A stretch of DNA of 64,000 nucleotides from Chlorophyllum brunneum (taxonomy: Eukaryota > Basidiomycota > Agaricomycetes > Agaricales > Agaricaceae), in NCBI GenBank assembly GCA_963576785.1, contig OY756139.1:2356001-2420000 (forward strand), given 5' to 3'. The position numbers and the translations under genes are program-made. Below the pieces are notes generated by a model. That model searched no databases and was not told the origin of the DNA. It saw nothing but the letters and a program-made list of their open reading frames with translations. This document shows positions 22,031-33,399 of the stretch, piece after piece. The first letter of the stretch is position 1. Every line of letters begins with the position of its first letter.

Positions 22031-23255
22031 TTACTGCAACGCCGTCTCCTCCAGCGCACGACAACACCGGTCCACCGCCTCGCCCATCTTCATTTCTAGT
22101 GTCTCCAATAATATGAGACCCTTCACCTTATCTGTAGGGATTCCGTGTTCCACGTCCCCATCCACGAACACCTCTTTATGCGCCTCCACGTACGCGGGGT
22201 ACACAATTTGCTCCCAATAGTTCGGCGGATCCCGCCATAGCGTGCCCTCTGGGTCAGATTGCACTCCAGGCCAAAAGCAATGGAGAAAGAGTGGCCATTG
22301 ACGCGTCGAGCCGTCGGTACGCGGGGATAAGGTGTGTTTAATTGCGGATGTGCAAAGGTCAAGACATCGAGTGTAAAGGAGCACACGAGATTACGGAATA
22401 CGCATTCATTTACGTAGTTGCGGGTTTGTGGAAAGAAGGAAGGGTGTCAGTCAAGACATACTCGTCCCTCGGTAGGCGTGCAAACATTTCTCACCTGCCG
22501 TATGATAACCATGTCGCTCATGTCTTCGTTTTTTCAAGACGTCATGGGGGACTCGCAGCATAACACGCACATCGAGTTCCGCAATAACATCCTACCGACA
22601 ACCCAACACTTTAATTCCAGAACACCGACCGCCCAATAGAAGTTACCAACCTTGTGCCAGTACAATAAAAACCCGTCCACCAGTACCCAAACAATTCTCG
22701 TACCATCCTCTTGAGCTTCTTGCTCGTCCTTTATCCTCTGGAACTCTGCTATCCATGATTGTCTCAGATCATCCGGGATCGGAACGTCCTTTTGCTCGTT
22801 GAGGTGGTCATGGCTTCGGTGGTCGCGGGGTATATCACCCGTCCCCTTGACATGGCGCAAGAACGTAATCAGTCGATCCCATGAGATTGCCCCAGCCGGC
22901 GCATCCCAGTCCTGCACCTGGTATATTGGATGTACAGGTACGAGCTCCTGGGGCTAGTACAAATACACATGTTGGTCACCGGGTTATAACGAGACACAAC
23001 GTACCGGTGCGAAATCCTGATGAAAGCGTCATAATATTAGCCTCCAAGGTTTCAGTCAGAGGGCCCCGATAACTCACATCTTGGTGTATAATTACACTGT
23101 CCGGCAGAATACATTGCAAGTGTTTAGCGAGTGTTGTCTTGCCTGAACATGTTGCACCCCTGACAATATAAGTTCAAAAAAGAGCAAGGCATGGTATCAG
23201 CTCACCCAATGCCAACGAGTATTACTTTTATCTTCTTCGGAGCAACACTGGCCAT
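22031..23255 (-). CDS. NRK1: Nicotinamide riboside kinase (NRK1-like)
   Basis: Starts MASVAPKKIKVILVGIGGAT; the first intron splits the P-loop GATCSGKTTLAKHL. Then IIHQDDFAPPQELVPV and VQDWDAPAGAISWDRL, the region that in NRKs binds the riboside, followed by VWVLVDGFLLYW and, after an intron, DVIAELDVRVMLRVPHDVLK and KRRHERHGYHTA (lid). The last exon has LWRDPPNYWEQIVYPAYVEA and FVDGDVEHGI, both diagnostic of fungal NRK. NRK phosphorylates nicotinamide riboside to NMN in NAD+ salvage; relatives are uridine kinases, but the D-W-D-x-P and RDPPNYW motifs favour NRK. At least five short introns. The exact splice joining the penultimate and last exon (22390-22490) is not certain. Confidence 0.85.
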
Positions 23256-23948
23256 AATTACAACAAGCAACTACGGAGGAAGTAAAAAGTCTGGAACGGG
23301 GTAACTTGAGGAGAGGATGCAGGGACACAGTAGTCAGTGCAGACCACTATAAAAGGAGTGAACGTAAAGCAAGTAGCACGCTGAACGCGGATCGCCGGCG
23401 CAACTTTCCCCAAGTATAATCTTCAGATAACAAATTTCATCCTTTTGGTGCGACGACTGACTCGGTGGCAGCGATCGAAGGAAGATAAGATTACGCACCA
23501 TCACGTGAATAGCTGGTAATTTTCGGAGTTCGGACGTGAATGGCGAATGATAGGATCGTTGAAGAGTTAGTGTTGTAGAATATGCTCGCGAGAGCACAAA
23601 CCAACGAAACCTACTCTCAGAGTCTCTCAGGAGGAACACAGACGAAGTACAATTTTCGGTGAGCCTATGGGGAGACCTTCAAGCAGGTAGGCGTGCAGAA
23701 TCTTGTCAGTCACCATCAAAGCGTCATCAATCATGCATCATTGCGCTGATGGTACTGTGGGAGTAATTCCAGTTCAAGATGAATCGATGACGACCAGCCA
23801 GGGAGCAACGATGCATCCACGTGATATGGATGGCATGGACGTCATAAACGTCATCATGCGGAAGTAAATTAGGAGCGGGAATATAAGACTCGCAAAGCCA
23901 ACTTTCATACTTCACAAGTTTTGTCAGGGAACTGCCCTCATACAACCC
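23256..23948. other. Divergent promoter region
   Basis: Separates NRK (minus) from the LEA-like gene (plus). A TATAAG box at 23882-23887 lies 62 bp upstream of the LEA-like ATG. The open frames here carry no recognisable domain. Confidence 0.5.
23882..23887 (+). promoter_or_regulatory. Putative TATA box of the LEA-like gene
   Basis: TATAAG lies 62 bp upstream of the ATG at 23949, a plausible spacing for a short 5' leader. Seen in sequence only. Confidence 0.4.
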
Positions 23949-24777
23949 ATGCTGCGCTCCCAGGCCATTCGCGTCATTTTTACAAAAGCCCCCGTAGCTA
24001 CATGCGTTGCAGGTCCTTCAAGGGTGGGTTCAACACCGTTCACACACAATCAAAGTGCTGAACAAGATGTGCAGGTCTCGGCCCGCCGGTACGCAACAGA
24101 ATCCGAGTCCAAGAGACAAGGCCCGGATAGTACACTCTTATATACAGCCCTTGGGGCGGCTGCCATTGGCGGTGCTTATTTCTACCTCAAAAGAAACCCA
24201 GATGAGAAGGGACGCCTTAAGAAAAAGGCTGGAACTGATGAAGAAGTAGCAAAACAGAAAGCCCGTGAGAGTGCTACTGCCGCAAGATCACGAGCTGGTG
24301 ATGCGGTACAAGAAGGCAAGCAGAAGTACGAGGAAACCAAAGTACAAATCCTTTTGCGTTGCTACGTTTGTAATTTTACTCACTCTCGCTCAGGATACTG
24401 CAGGGAAACGACTTGACAAAGCCAAGTCAGATGTTGATCAAAGGGCAGATGAAACAAGTGCCCAAGGCCGGAATATCATTGGGAACGTGAAGGAGCGTTC
24501 CGGAGCACTGGCAAAGGACGCCGAGGGCAAGTACGAAGCAGCAAAGCAGTCTGTACTTCGGGCACGAGACTCGACAGAGCAGCTGTACGATGAAGCGCGC
24601 GATAAAACTGACCAACGGGCTCATGAAGTTCGTGGTGAATTCGAGAAAGCCGGGAGCGATGCGAAGAACGGCTGGTTCGGCTGGAAGGGCTGGGCAAAGT
24701 CAAAGGCTGAGGAGGGAGAAGAGCAGGTGAAACGAGGTGAGGAGAATGTTCGCGGAAGGCTTGACAAGGACAAGTAA
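23949..24777 (+). CDS. LEA-like helical protein with mitochondrial presequence
   Basis: Two exons (23949-24341, 24394-24777) give 258 aa. The first about 55 residues look like a mitochondrial presequence ending near ARRYATES. One membrane segment follows (LYTALGAAAIGGAYFYL). The rest is a charged, Ala/Lys/Glu/Asp-rich helix with loose 11-residue periodicity (for example GKRLDKAKSDVDQRADETSA and TEQLYDEARDKTDQRAHEVR), the pattern of group 3 late-embryogenesis-abundant proteins. Such proteins protect membranes and enzymes under drying or stress; mitochondrial forms exist. A helical apolipoprotein-like or MICOS-like role is an alternative. Function is inferred from composition only. Confidence 0.75.
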
Positions 24778-25143
24778 TATGTTATGCGGATGATTGTTGA
24801 TGGTGCAGACAAGGTTGAAATGCACGCATTAACCTAGGGGTTTCATATCCAGGTGTTTTAATTATTTCAATATAGTATCTCCGGAATAACTTGGACCCCG
24901 CATTTTGAGCAAATATATTCGACCAGAGAGATGGTATTGGTTTACAAATGGGTGTAGCCCCTGAAAGCCCCCGAATTGGAGCACACCACCAAATCCGGTT
25001 AGCATTTGCAAGTCCCGAGGCACCCTCGAGGCACTAGTCAGGTCCCGATCACTCGACAATTAGGTCTTTCGTATCTCAGCGCTTCCCTGTCTGGCGGGAG
25101 GGTACAACTACGATACTCACCCCAGTGAATCCCGAGGTATGCA
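24778..25143. other. Intergenic region
   Basis: Holds the LEA-like gene 3' end and the promoter of the DUF6533-like gene. Nothing else seen. Confidence 0.5.
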
Positions 25144-26466
25144 ATGCCGCACATCCCACCATCTGTCCTCATGCAAGCAAGTGCTTGTACGTTAAGCTGA
25201 CATCCCTCTTATGGCATACTTACTGGATTCAGTTGCAGGACTCGTATATACGACATGCGAATGGCTCAATGATTTCCCTTTCGAAGTGCAAAACATCTGG
25301 GGGTGTGTTTATCATAGTTCAATACTTCACGCAGACTCACCTGCACTAATCTCCCAGAAATCCTACTGATTTTACTTGGCAATTACGGTGCATCTACATT
25401 GTCTCGCGATATATCAGTCTCATAGGCCACGCGTGAGCAGCAGTTACAATATGAAGTTTCGTCACTTATTCTGGTGACTGACCCATGTGTTTTTTCGCAG
25501 AGTCTACCTTGTGGCGCTCAATTATCTCTCAAGAACTACAACTTCCCGATGGGTTTGTAATGTCTACTGGTGCTCTCAACAATACGTTGGTGCAACTGCT
25601 TTGGCCATGCTTATGATTCTGTATATACAACGCGGTACAGTGTCTCTTAGCAATAATCACCACTGGCGGCCAGCTTCAGCTCAACATTGCTCATCGCTCA
25701 GTTTATGCTCTATGGAACTATAATCGCAAGATCAGGGTGCTTTCATTCGCCTTGTTAGCCCTCCATGCAGGTTCCTGCATATTCCTCGGCACACTGTCAG
25801 CGCACGTTGCGACGTACAGGGATGGAAACTGCTTTTCGGTTGACTTTTTTCCCAAACAAATCATCTACTTCGCGTGCGTAATGCCAGTGATTTATCAACG
25901 ACTTCACGACTGACGCGCTCTAGTGGGATAGAAGTCTTTGTACAAGGCTGCTTGTGGGCTCTTGTGTACGTGAAGATTATGTCATTCAGACAGGAACCAG
26001 GGAATAGAAAGGTTATCGGATTAATATCCCGGATCAACCGCGAGAGTTTCATTATGGTACTTTTCGCTAGCTGTGAGCTAAGGCTTCTTGGTATTACTTT
26101 ATTTGACTGACGGGTTCGTTTACAGTAGTACCTGCATTAATCGTTGCAGATGGAATCTGGACAAAGCTGGCCACACAGATGACAGTGGTAACTTACCTCG
26201 CTTTTCCGTAAGTTGATGACCTTGATTGTTCTCAGCGAACTTATGACAAAATTTGTCAGGGTTTCCCTCACCCTCACCACCTCGACAGTAAGTGTAGCAC
26301 ACTATTTCATAAAGAGCAAGTCCGACTCGGTACCACTCATGTATAGACTTGCAGGCAAATTAAAGCCATGCATAGAGCCTCACAGGATGCGCTTCAGCAG
26401 CAGGAAGCCATCGTCTGCGAGCTCCAAGAAGGACTAGCAGTTTTAACGTCTGTGGGCTTTGAGTGA
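25144..26466 (+). CDS. DUF6533-like multi-membrane protein, copy A
   Basis: Nine exons (25144-25186, 25233-25302, 25358-25432, 25501-25634, 25702-25873, 25924-26072, 26126-26207, 26260-26287, 26347-26466) give 290 aa. The first exons read AGLVYTTCEWLNDFPFEVQN, matching the DUF6533 pattern (Y/C-[DE]-[YW]-L-x-x-x-P-x-E-V-x-x-[IV]-W). Further membrane segments follow, including ALAMLMILYI, VLSFALLALHAGSCIFLG and GIEVFVQGCLWALVYVKI, plus a conserved SRINRESFIMVLFAS patch. DUF6533 proteins are basidiomycete multi-pass proteins of unknown function. An in-frame TGA just before the ATG fixes the start. Copy B at 46440 matches it exon by exon. Confidence 0.72.
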
Positions 26467-28674
26467 TTTCTTTCCGGGGTTACGTCTATCGCCTACGAAA
26501 AAGGGCATCTCATCTTAATGCATACTTTCTCCTCTCCGACACCTGAGTCTGCTAGGTGTGAAAGGCACAGCTGAGCTGGTGTCTGATCACCTCATATTAT
26601 TGCGTGGAGGAGTTGGATGGGCCACTTCTTTACTGACCTTCACCTCTGGTAAAGTGCCTCATACTCAATTGCAGCATTGTGAACAGCAGCGTGGGTGTAT
26701 CGTCGAGGGTACCTGTCTTTGACTTGTCTTATATTGGCTGCAGGACGGGCAGTACGGGTGATGTAGTTAAAAACGGTTGCGAATTGCGATTTGTCGACTT
26801 GCTATGAGAGGCTTTGTATTAATGGAATACGTGAGCCCCATTGAGTGTAACTTTTGTTTCTGGAGGTGATGTGGTCTTGCCAACTGTGTGTTCTGCCAGC
26901 ATGGAAGTAAATGTGTAGCTGGAATACCTATATACGGGTGTCTAAACTAAAATTTCGGGCATATCAGCTCCGGTTTGACCATGACATGACAAAAGACTGT
27001 AGCTGGCTGGCGTATCAAATCAAAAAATATCGTACTAAATTGGTTGTTTAGTTTGGGGTATGGAAAGTTGTGTGAACCTGGCTACTATATTGTGGCATTG
27101 GCGCTAGTAGTATATGCTAAATTAAGTTGACGGGCTGTTGGGGACCTTAGCACCGGGTCTCCGGAGTGTCGGGTTCCGCGGATTGGATTTGTTGGGGTGT
27201 GTTCGTAATGTTTGGTACAGTAACGGATGGGTTGACGGTGGACTTGTACTTCTGGTGTACAACTCAATACTTAGTACTCAGTGTTCGCCGCTCTCGTGAG
27301 CAACATTTATGTAGCGTGTGCCATCTCTTTCGACATTAGCATTTCTTGTAGTTGGGTTGCCTGTCAAACGACCGCCAAACCCCGATATTTGTGCATGACA
27401 TGCATGTGAGCCACTGGTTGATTGGCTCCAACTTTTCTTCTAGTGGACGCCAACTGACTTATATCGAAAGCTCAACTTATGTGCCTCGTGGATTTTCGTT
27501 CCAGCTTGGCAACCAACGCACTACTGCAGGTACCAAACATACTCGTTAGTCCGGCTTGGGCCCAAGTTTGGCGAGGGTCGCGTCGCCTTCCGAGCTAGAA
27601 CTCCATAAACATGCTCGCTGTGAGTGAGTCTAGCAAGCTCTTGCCACAGCCGAGTTATTATCAAAGCTCGGAGCAATCTGAAAAGGATGGAAGTTGGGGT
27701 CTGTACAATCCTAGTGGTCAGCCCTTCGGAACGTCCGTGATGGTGAGTCGGACAGCGGAAAGATCCAGTAGGTACGTGGAGATAGAGTACTACCAAAGTT
27801 CGCGGTATGATCAGCATCTTTTATGGCGTAGCTAGGGTACGCAACGAGATCAATGCTATAATTGGCCGTGTAATTCTAAAAATGAGTGGGCACTGACTAT
27901 TAACGTATAATAGACAAAAGGCAGAGCGGCTATTGTTGGACTAGAATTTCTGCTGGGTTGGGCGGACGGTGGACGACGAAAAGACAAATTCGGATCGGAG
28001 TGAGAGTTGAAGCGGATGGAAGTGGCTTGATCTTCGGTACATCCGTAGGGAAATTGTTGCTTCTTCTTAGCAGCCCTTATTTCGAAAGCAGATCGTTAGG
28101 GAAGCGGGGAAGACAAAAGCTGGGCGTATGCCGACTGATGCCCACGACCCTTGGGTGCGGTCAGATGTAGGAACGAGGAGTCAGGCTCAGTGGGGTGTCG
28201 AAAAATTGGGGAGGATGGTCGGCTGGTTCTGGTGACAGGGCGTGAGCGTGTTATGAATCAACCAGCTCAAGATCAATGACCATGACTGCGGATGAAAAGG
28301 TGGAGAGTGACACAAAGCTGAGCTAGGCACGAGTCAAAGGGATAGGGGTGCACATGATGTGTCATCCATCGCAGGGACGCAGATAGGCTATCCTTTGTGG
28401 CATACGGTTTTAGGCTGGGTGGATAAGGGGTCGGTGGCCGTGGGAGAGACGGCGGCGGTGTTGCCGGTGAGTGGTGTTTCAGCGGGGGCGGATCAGAGCG
28501 AAGAGGTGAAGCGATGTCGGTGAGCAGCTGGGAGACTGGATTTGCAAATGAGTAATGATGCCACATTGGGCCAGATCCACCAGATCGCACTTCATCTCTC
28601 CTGGGAATCCTCTTTCCCTTAATCTCCATACACCCCACCCAGCCTTAACTCCTTCCTACCCTCCCCCCATCACC
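26467..28674. other. 2.2-kb stretch without recognisable gene
   Basis: Only short overlapping open frames, none with a domain, splice chain or family motif. The composition is AT-richer than the flanks. No terminal repeats or transposase/reverse transcriptase motifs were seen. The last 400 bases presumably hold the G-alpha 2 promoter. It may contain a degenerate gene or non-coding RNA, but nothing supports a specific call. Confidence 0.5.
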
Positions 28675-31011
28675 ATGCCCAGGTTCAGGCGCACCCACGA
28701 CCACACCAACGACGAGGACCCCTTTGCCAAGGCTCTGGCTCCCCCTCCAGACGAGACTTCCAAGGAGCGAGACGTCCGCCTTGCAGAAGAGGCAGAGGCC
28801 CAACGCAGGTCCGATGCCATAGACGAGGAGCTCAACAGGCAGAGGCTAGCAGAGAAAAAGGCTCCCAAGTGTATCCGTATCTTACTGCTAGGTCCGTGCT
28901 CCCTTTCTCTCCAGCTCTGCCCTCGTCCTCACCGCGCTTCAGGCCAGAGCGAGTCCGGTATGTCATTCCTTCCAGCCTCTCATCAGAATGCTCAACGATC
29001 CAAGGGAAATCGACCACACTGAAAAGTAAGTTGTGACCTCGTGTTGATTGCTCGTTTCGCTCACTGTTTCTGGAAGATTTCCAGTTGATCCATTCGCCAA
29101 AGGTCAGCTTCTTGATACCGCGGGCGTCATGGATCTGATCCTTTTCTTCAGGCATTTCGCAATGAGAGGGCATCATGGCGGGCTGTCGTCCAGCTCAATG
29201 TTGCTCGATCCATCCGCATGATATTAGAGACCATGACTGAAGCACAGGATCCGCATGGCGACTCTTCACGACCCAACTCTCCTGCACCAATACCTGACTA
29301 TCCCACTCTTTCCCCCGAGCTTCTCCGTCTCAAAATGCGTCTTCTTCCCTTGCAGCAGGTTGAAGAGAACCTACTGCGACGCCTGTCTTCTGCGGGATCC
29401 GCCGAATTCGAAGCTACTCATCTATCACCCGTGACAAATATTCCCTACTCTGGAAGGGCAACAAAGACGAGGGAGATCACAGTCAATTCGACCTCACAAT
29501 GGAAGGGAGCATTCAGTCGTCTCTTGTCCGCGGCGAGGACAAGCTTTGAAAGCGGCGCCGATATCGACTTTGAGGATCCTAATGACCCCGGTGTCGTTCT
29601 ACACGCTTGTGCAGACGATATGATTCGACTTTGGAATGACCCCACCATAAAGACCCTCCTACAGGCACGAAAGCTGCGGCTAGAAGATATGGCTGGATTG
29701 TGAGCGGTTTATTTCGCCCCGTGATACGACCATTCAGCTAACGCCAACAGCTTCCTTGACTCTCTTGAGCGGGTAACATCACCTCGATACGTACCGACAG
29801 ATGGTGAGTTCTCTCCAGCTGCTCATCTTCAACAGGTTAACGACAGATGTCTACAGAGGACATTCTCCGTGCTCGTATCAAAACTATTGGAGTATCTGAG
29901 CATCGCTTCACGCTGGAGGCTGGTATGTTAAATATATGCTGTAAGGGTTCAGCTGTTCTCATTGACAACAGGAAATATGCTGAGCCATGATTGGCGTATC
30001 TACGATGTAGGAGGCGCACGTTCCTTGGTACGTCTATTCTCGCGACCGGGTTTCCTGTTCATCTGTTGATGGTACTTTTTCCAGCGTGGTATGCAATAAA
30101 CCCCACCCACCGTGATCTGATCTGACCTGTCGTTCCTATCAGCCGCTTGGGCACCCTACTTTGACAACATGGATGCTATCATATTCCTAGCCCCAATATC
30201 GTGCTTCGATCAGGTCTGTTCCGATCTTGTCGCTTTTTGGTCCCTCACGTGAATATCCACGACGATTAGGTTCTCGACGAGGATCCGAGCGTAAACCGAC
30301 TGGTGCGTCTCATACTGTTCAGCGGTAGAGGCGGGCTGAACCATTCCCCCACTAATAACAGGAAGATTCAATCCTGCTATGGAAATCCATTGTGTCAAAT
30401 CAGTTCCTCAAAGACACGGAAACCGTTCTCTTCTTGAACAAGACTGACATCATGAAAGGTATATATTCTTGCCTTATAACAGTCATCCCTCTCTCATAAA
30501 CCTCCTCACACTTGCAGCTAAACTACAAGCAGGCATTCAGTTCGGCCACTATGTGATATCGTATGGGAACAGGCCCAACGACTATGAGAACGCTGCCTCA
30601 TGTGAGTTCGGGTCTATTTTTGCCAGGTTTGACTTAGCTCACGGCACTGGTAGACCTCAAAAAGAAATTCGGTTAGTCGTACGAAACTCACACACTCGGC
30701 CCACCTTCTGATGCAACTTGACATCTATAGCTGCTCTACACAAGCAACACTCACCATCACCGCGGGTGTTTTATTGCCATATGACGAAGGTCACAGTGCG
30801 TTATTCTCACTCATAGTCAGGTACTCAGTAACCAAGGGCCTCTACTCTTAGGATCCGAAATCGACTCAGCACATCCTGGGAAATGGTATGTGGCGGCCAT
30901 CTCTTGGCCGATCGCGTTTTCCCATTGAGACCGGAACTGGTTAACTGAACCCTTTCTACAGTCAAGGATATGGTCATAAGACAAAATCTCCAGCTCAGTA
31001 GTCTAGTCTGA
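28675..31011 (+). CDS. Divergent heterotrimeric G-protein alpha subunit (copy 2)
   Basis: MPRFRRTHDH then DPFAKALAPPPDETSKERD, matching the atypical basidiomycete G-alpha N-terminus. The P-loop LLLGQSESGKSTTLKNFQLI is assembled across three introns. Switch I is RIKTIGVSEHRF, where typical G-alpha has KTTG. G3 is YDVGGARSLRAAW: the DVGG is kept, but the catalytic Gln is Ala. G4 is FLNKTD. The exon carrying the last Arg of RSLR is only 4 nt (30085-30088, cgtg), flanked by introns from 30031-30084 and 30089-30149. About a dozen introns. The C-terminus reads MVIRQNLQLSSLV. Likely membrane signalling partner of an unknown receptor. Copy 1 at 14798 is more degenerate. Confidence 0.85.
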
Positions 31012-31973
31012 ACTTGTTCCTATCATACCGGACAGTCGAGCCTTGGTCCATCCAGGATCTCCTTTGTCCGGACACCCCCCCATTTTTGCGTTCAAGCCCT
31101 CATCTCAAGCATCCATGCACTCGTCTACTCGTTCAACCTACTCGATCTCGACTCTATGTAACCCACCCCCCCTCCCCCGACAAGTCTGCTAACCGACAGT
31201 GGTAACGAAGGCTTGGGGTTACTTCAATCCGACCTTATATTTGCTCACATACGATTTTGACCCCGCCTTTCCCTCAGTGAATTTCACCTCCCACCGCCCT
31301 TATCATCTTGCTACACCTTGTGATGAAGATGACGATTCTTGAAGGTCCATATCATGCTCTTAGCGTCCTACGACTGCTTCCACTGTTATTCCCACCGTAG
31401 TTGGCAAACAATATTTGATATCCCATCCTGTAATGACTATTATTTGTACATACTAATATCGCTCACCATTTTCTCTCGAATTGTTGTTGTAGTAGCAGGT
31501 TGTAATGAACTAGACTTCATCCTTCACGTGGGGACGAAAGCTTGACCGCCGAACTTTATCTACTCATAACGATTAGCAGAGTATTTGGATAGGGCTTCAT
31601 CGTTGGTGGAGGATCCGCAGGAACGACACCAGTAAGGCCTCTCCTTGTGCTATGAAGTGATCATGCTCCGCAGGAGGCACGGGCTATTGGATTCATTTTC
31701 CGGTGAGTGCAAGTCCATAGGGGTGTTGTGTTATAGGGTCCCGAGGTTAAACTAGACGGGAGCCGCAGCTCAACGAATTGACGTCTGGACTGGGGCAGTA
31801 ATTGATTGTGGGAATTGACGCCCATTTGGATCCGGTAAGCGTGCTGAATATTGATCATGGCGCTGATTGAGGTGACCTTTTCTCTCATCCATACCCACCC
31901 CACCCAACGAAGCGCTGTAATCATCGGCTTCCTACTCGCTCGCTGGGTATAAAGCGCATTTTTTTTATGTACG
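31012..31973. other. Intergenic region
   Basis: No gene seen. A TATAAA at 31948-31953 sits about 20 bp before the ATG of the next gene, which would imply a very short 5' leader or a different start. Confidence 0.45.
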
Positions 31974-33217
31974 ATGTCAACGGACATTAGGGGAAACTTC
32001 AGTCCACTGGATGAGCTGATCCAGTTGATCTATCAAGGTATACACCAGTTTGTCGTTTTGTCGAGCGTGACAGACGATAAATGGATGGTGCATGTGGGGA
32101 TGGTTGGGGACGCGGGACGGTGGTGGCGTGGGGTGTGGGAGGAGAGGGATATTGTAAGCGTTGTTGTAAGTGTGTCCCTGTATTATTCTGGGCTGTGAAG
32201 GGGTTAGAGTATGTTGGGATGGCGATGTCAGACCGTGACCACTTGGTCGGATGGGAACGGTCTGCCGTGGGTCGAAATCTTGGGCTGGACTCCCGAGGAA
32301 AAACGGAAATATTGACGGACATTTTGGCCGGGTTGTGTTTATTTTCTAGGGACCTAAGCCGTCGGATAAACTCTTGGAAACGTTTGTGGACAGGTTGGTT
32401 GATTCGATTGGCGGTGGCGAACTTTACTTGGCTGGGTTTAGTACCGAGAAAGGCGCGAAGATCAAGGTAAGCGGATGTCCTCCTAAACCGGCTTATTTTG
32501 ATCTTATCGGTTAGCTGACATTTGGGTCGTCAGGCCCAAAGCCTGTATCAATGAATTTGGAGGAGATCGAGGCTGGAGAAGCTGCGGCGCATGCAACAAA
32601 CGTGTTTCTTGAGGTAAGAAACTCCTCAGTTTGCCCCACTTCATGTGGGTGTATGAATCTAATCAATCGTATTCTATTGGTACCCATCTATCTATGAAGA
32701 TTGCTTTACACGCGCAGTCCCGGAAGTGTCGATTACACCCTTCAGCCTTCACATCCACGCTGGCACCTACGAAAACAACCGAGGCGCGAGAGTCAGGTAA
32801 GGCTTCCGGATTCAAGTAGAGCTGTTGGTTTATCAACGCGGACCGCAGCCGGGAAATCTACAGAAACCGGTGGAACTAGTAGCTCGAGCCGTCTCATGGT
32901 AGGACCCAAGATTCTGGAGCCGGAAACGCACGATGTGGAGATGAAGTGGTCTGGGGGTGAAATGAAGCCAACGGGACAGGCTGAAGGGGAAATCCCAAGG
33001 AAGAGGATGCATTCGCCACCGGAAAGTAGGTCATCTGAATCTGACTGATGTCTGGAACATGTTCCGGTGGTATTAATTGACCGATTGGCATGTAGACAAG
33101 CAGCCTCGCGTCAAGGCAAAAGGACTAGCGCGCCCGTTGAGAGGGGGCTCACTGGCGAGTTCCAACAAGAAGGCGCGTAAAATTCAGGCGATGGATTTTG
33201 AGAGCGACGATGAGTAG
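31974..33217 (+). CDS. XRCC4-superfamily-like (PAXX/XLF-like) candidate protein
   Basis: Six exons (31974-32165, 32350-32466, 32515-32613, 32700-32796, 32849-33025, 33096-33217) give 267 aa. The N-terminal half looks like a small beta-sandwich domain (FVVLSSVTDDKWMVHVGMVG, RWWRGVW, ELYLAGFSTEKGAKIKLTFG) followed by a helical stretch, EEIEAGEAAAHATNVFLEIA. Next comes a disordered Ser/Thr-rich tail with basic patches. It ends NKKARKIQAMDFESDDE, basic residues then an acidic F-containing end, as in the Ku-binding tails of PAXX/XLF. The fold assignment is inference from layout, not a sequence match. If right, it would act in non-homologous end joining in the nucleus. Alternatively a basidiomycete-specific nuclear protein. 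Confidence 0.45.
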
Positions 33218-33399
33218 AATATCATAGGCAGCTACATAGTGTACAACAGCAAGCCGAGTGACGTGGATGGCAGAGCGGAGAATATGTTTGGGCACATGAA
33301 CACTGCAATATTCGGAAGAGCCCGAAGAGGAAATTGAATAGGCCGGCTTTATTTAAATCACCACAACTCCCGACTTCCATATACTCCCTCCCACACGCT

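Noticed and set aside
23347..23353. TATAAAA on the plus strand between NRK and the LEA-like gene
   Set aside because: It lies 600 bp from the nearest plus-strand start; the closer TATAAG at 23882 fits better.
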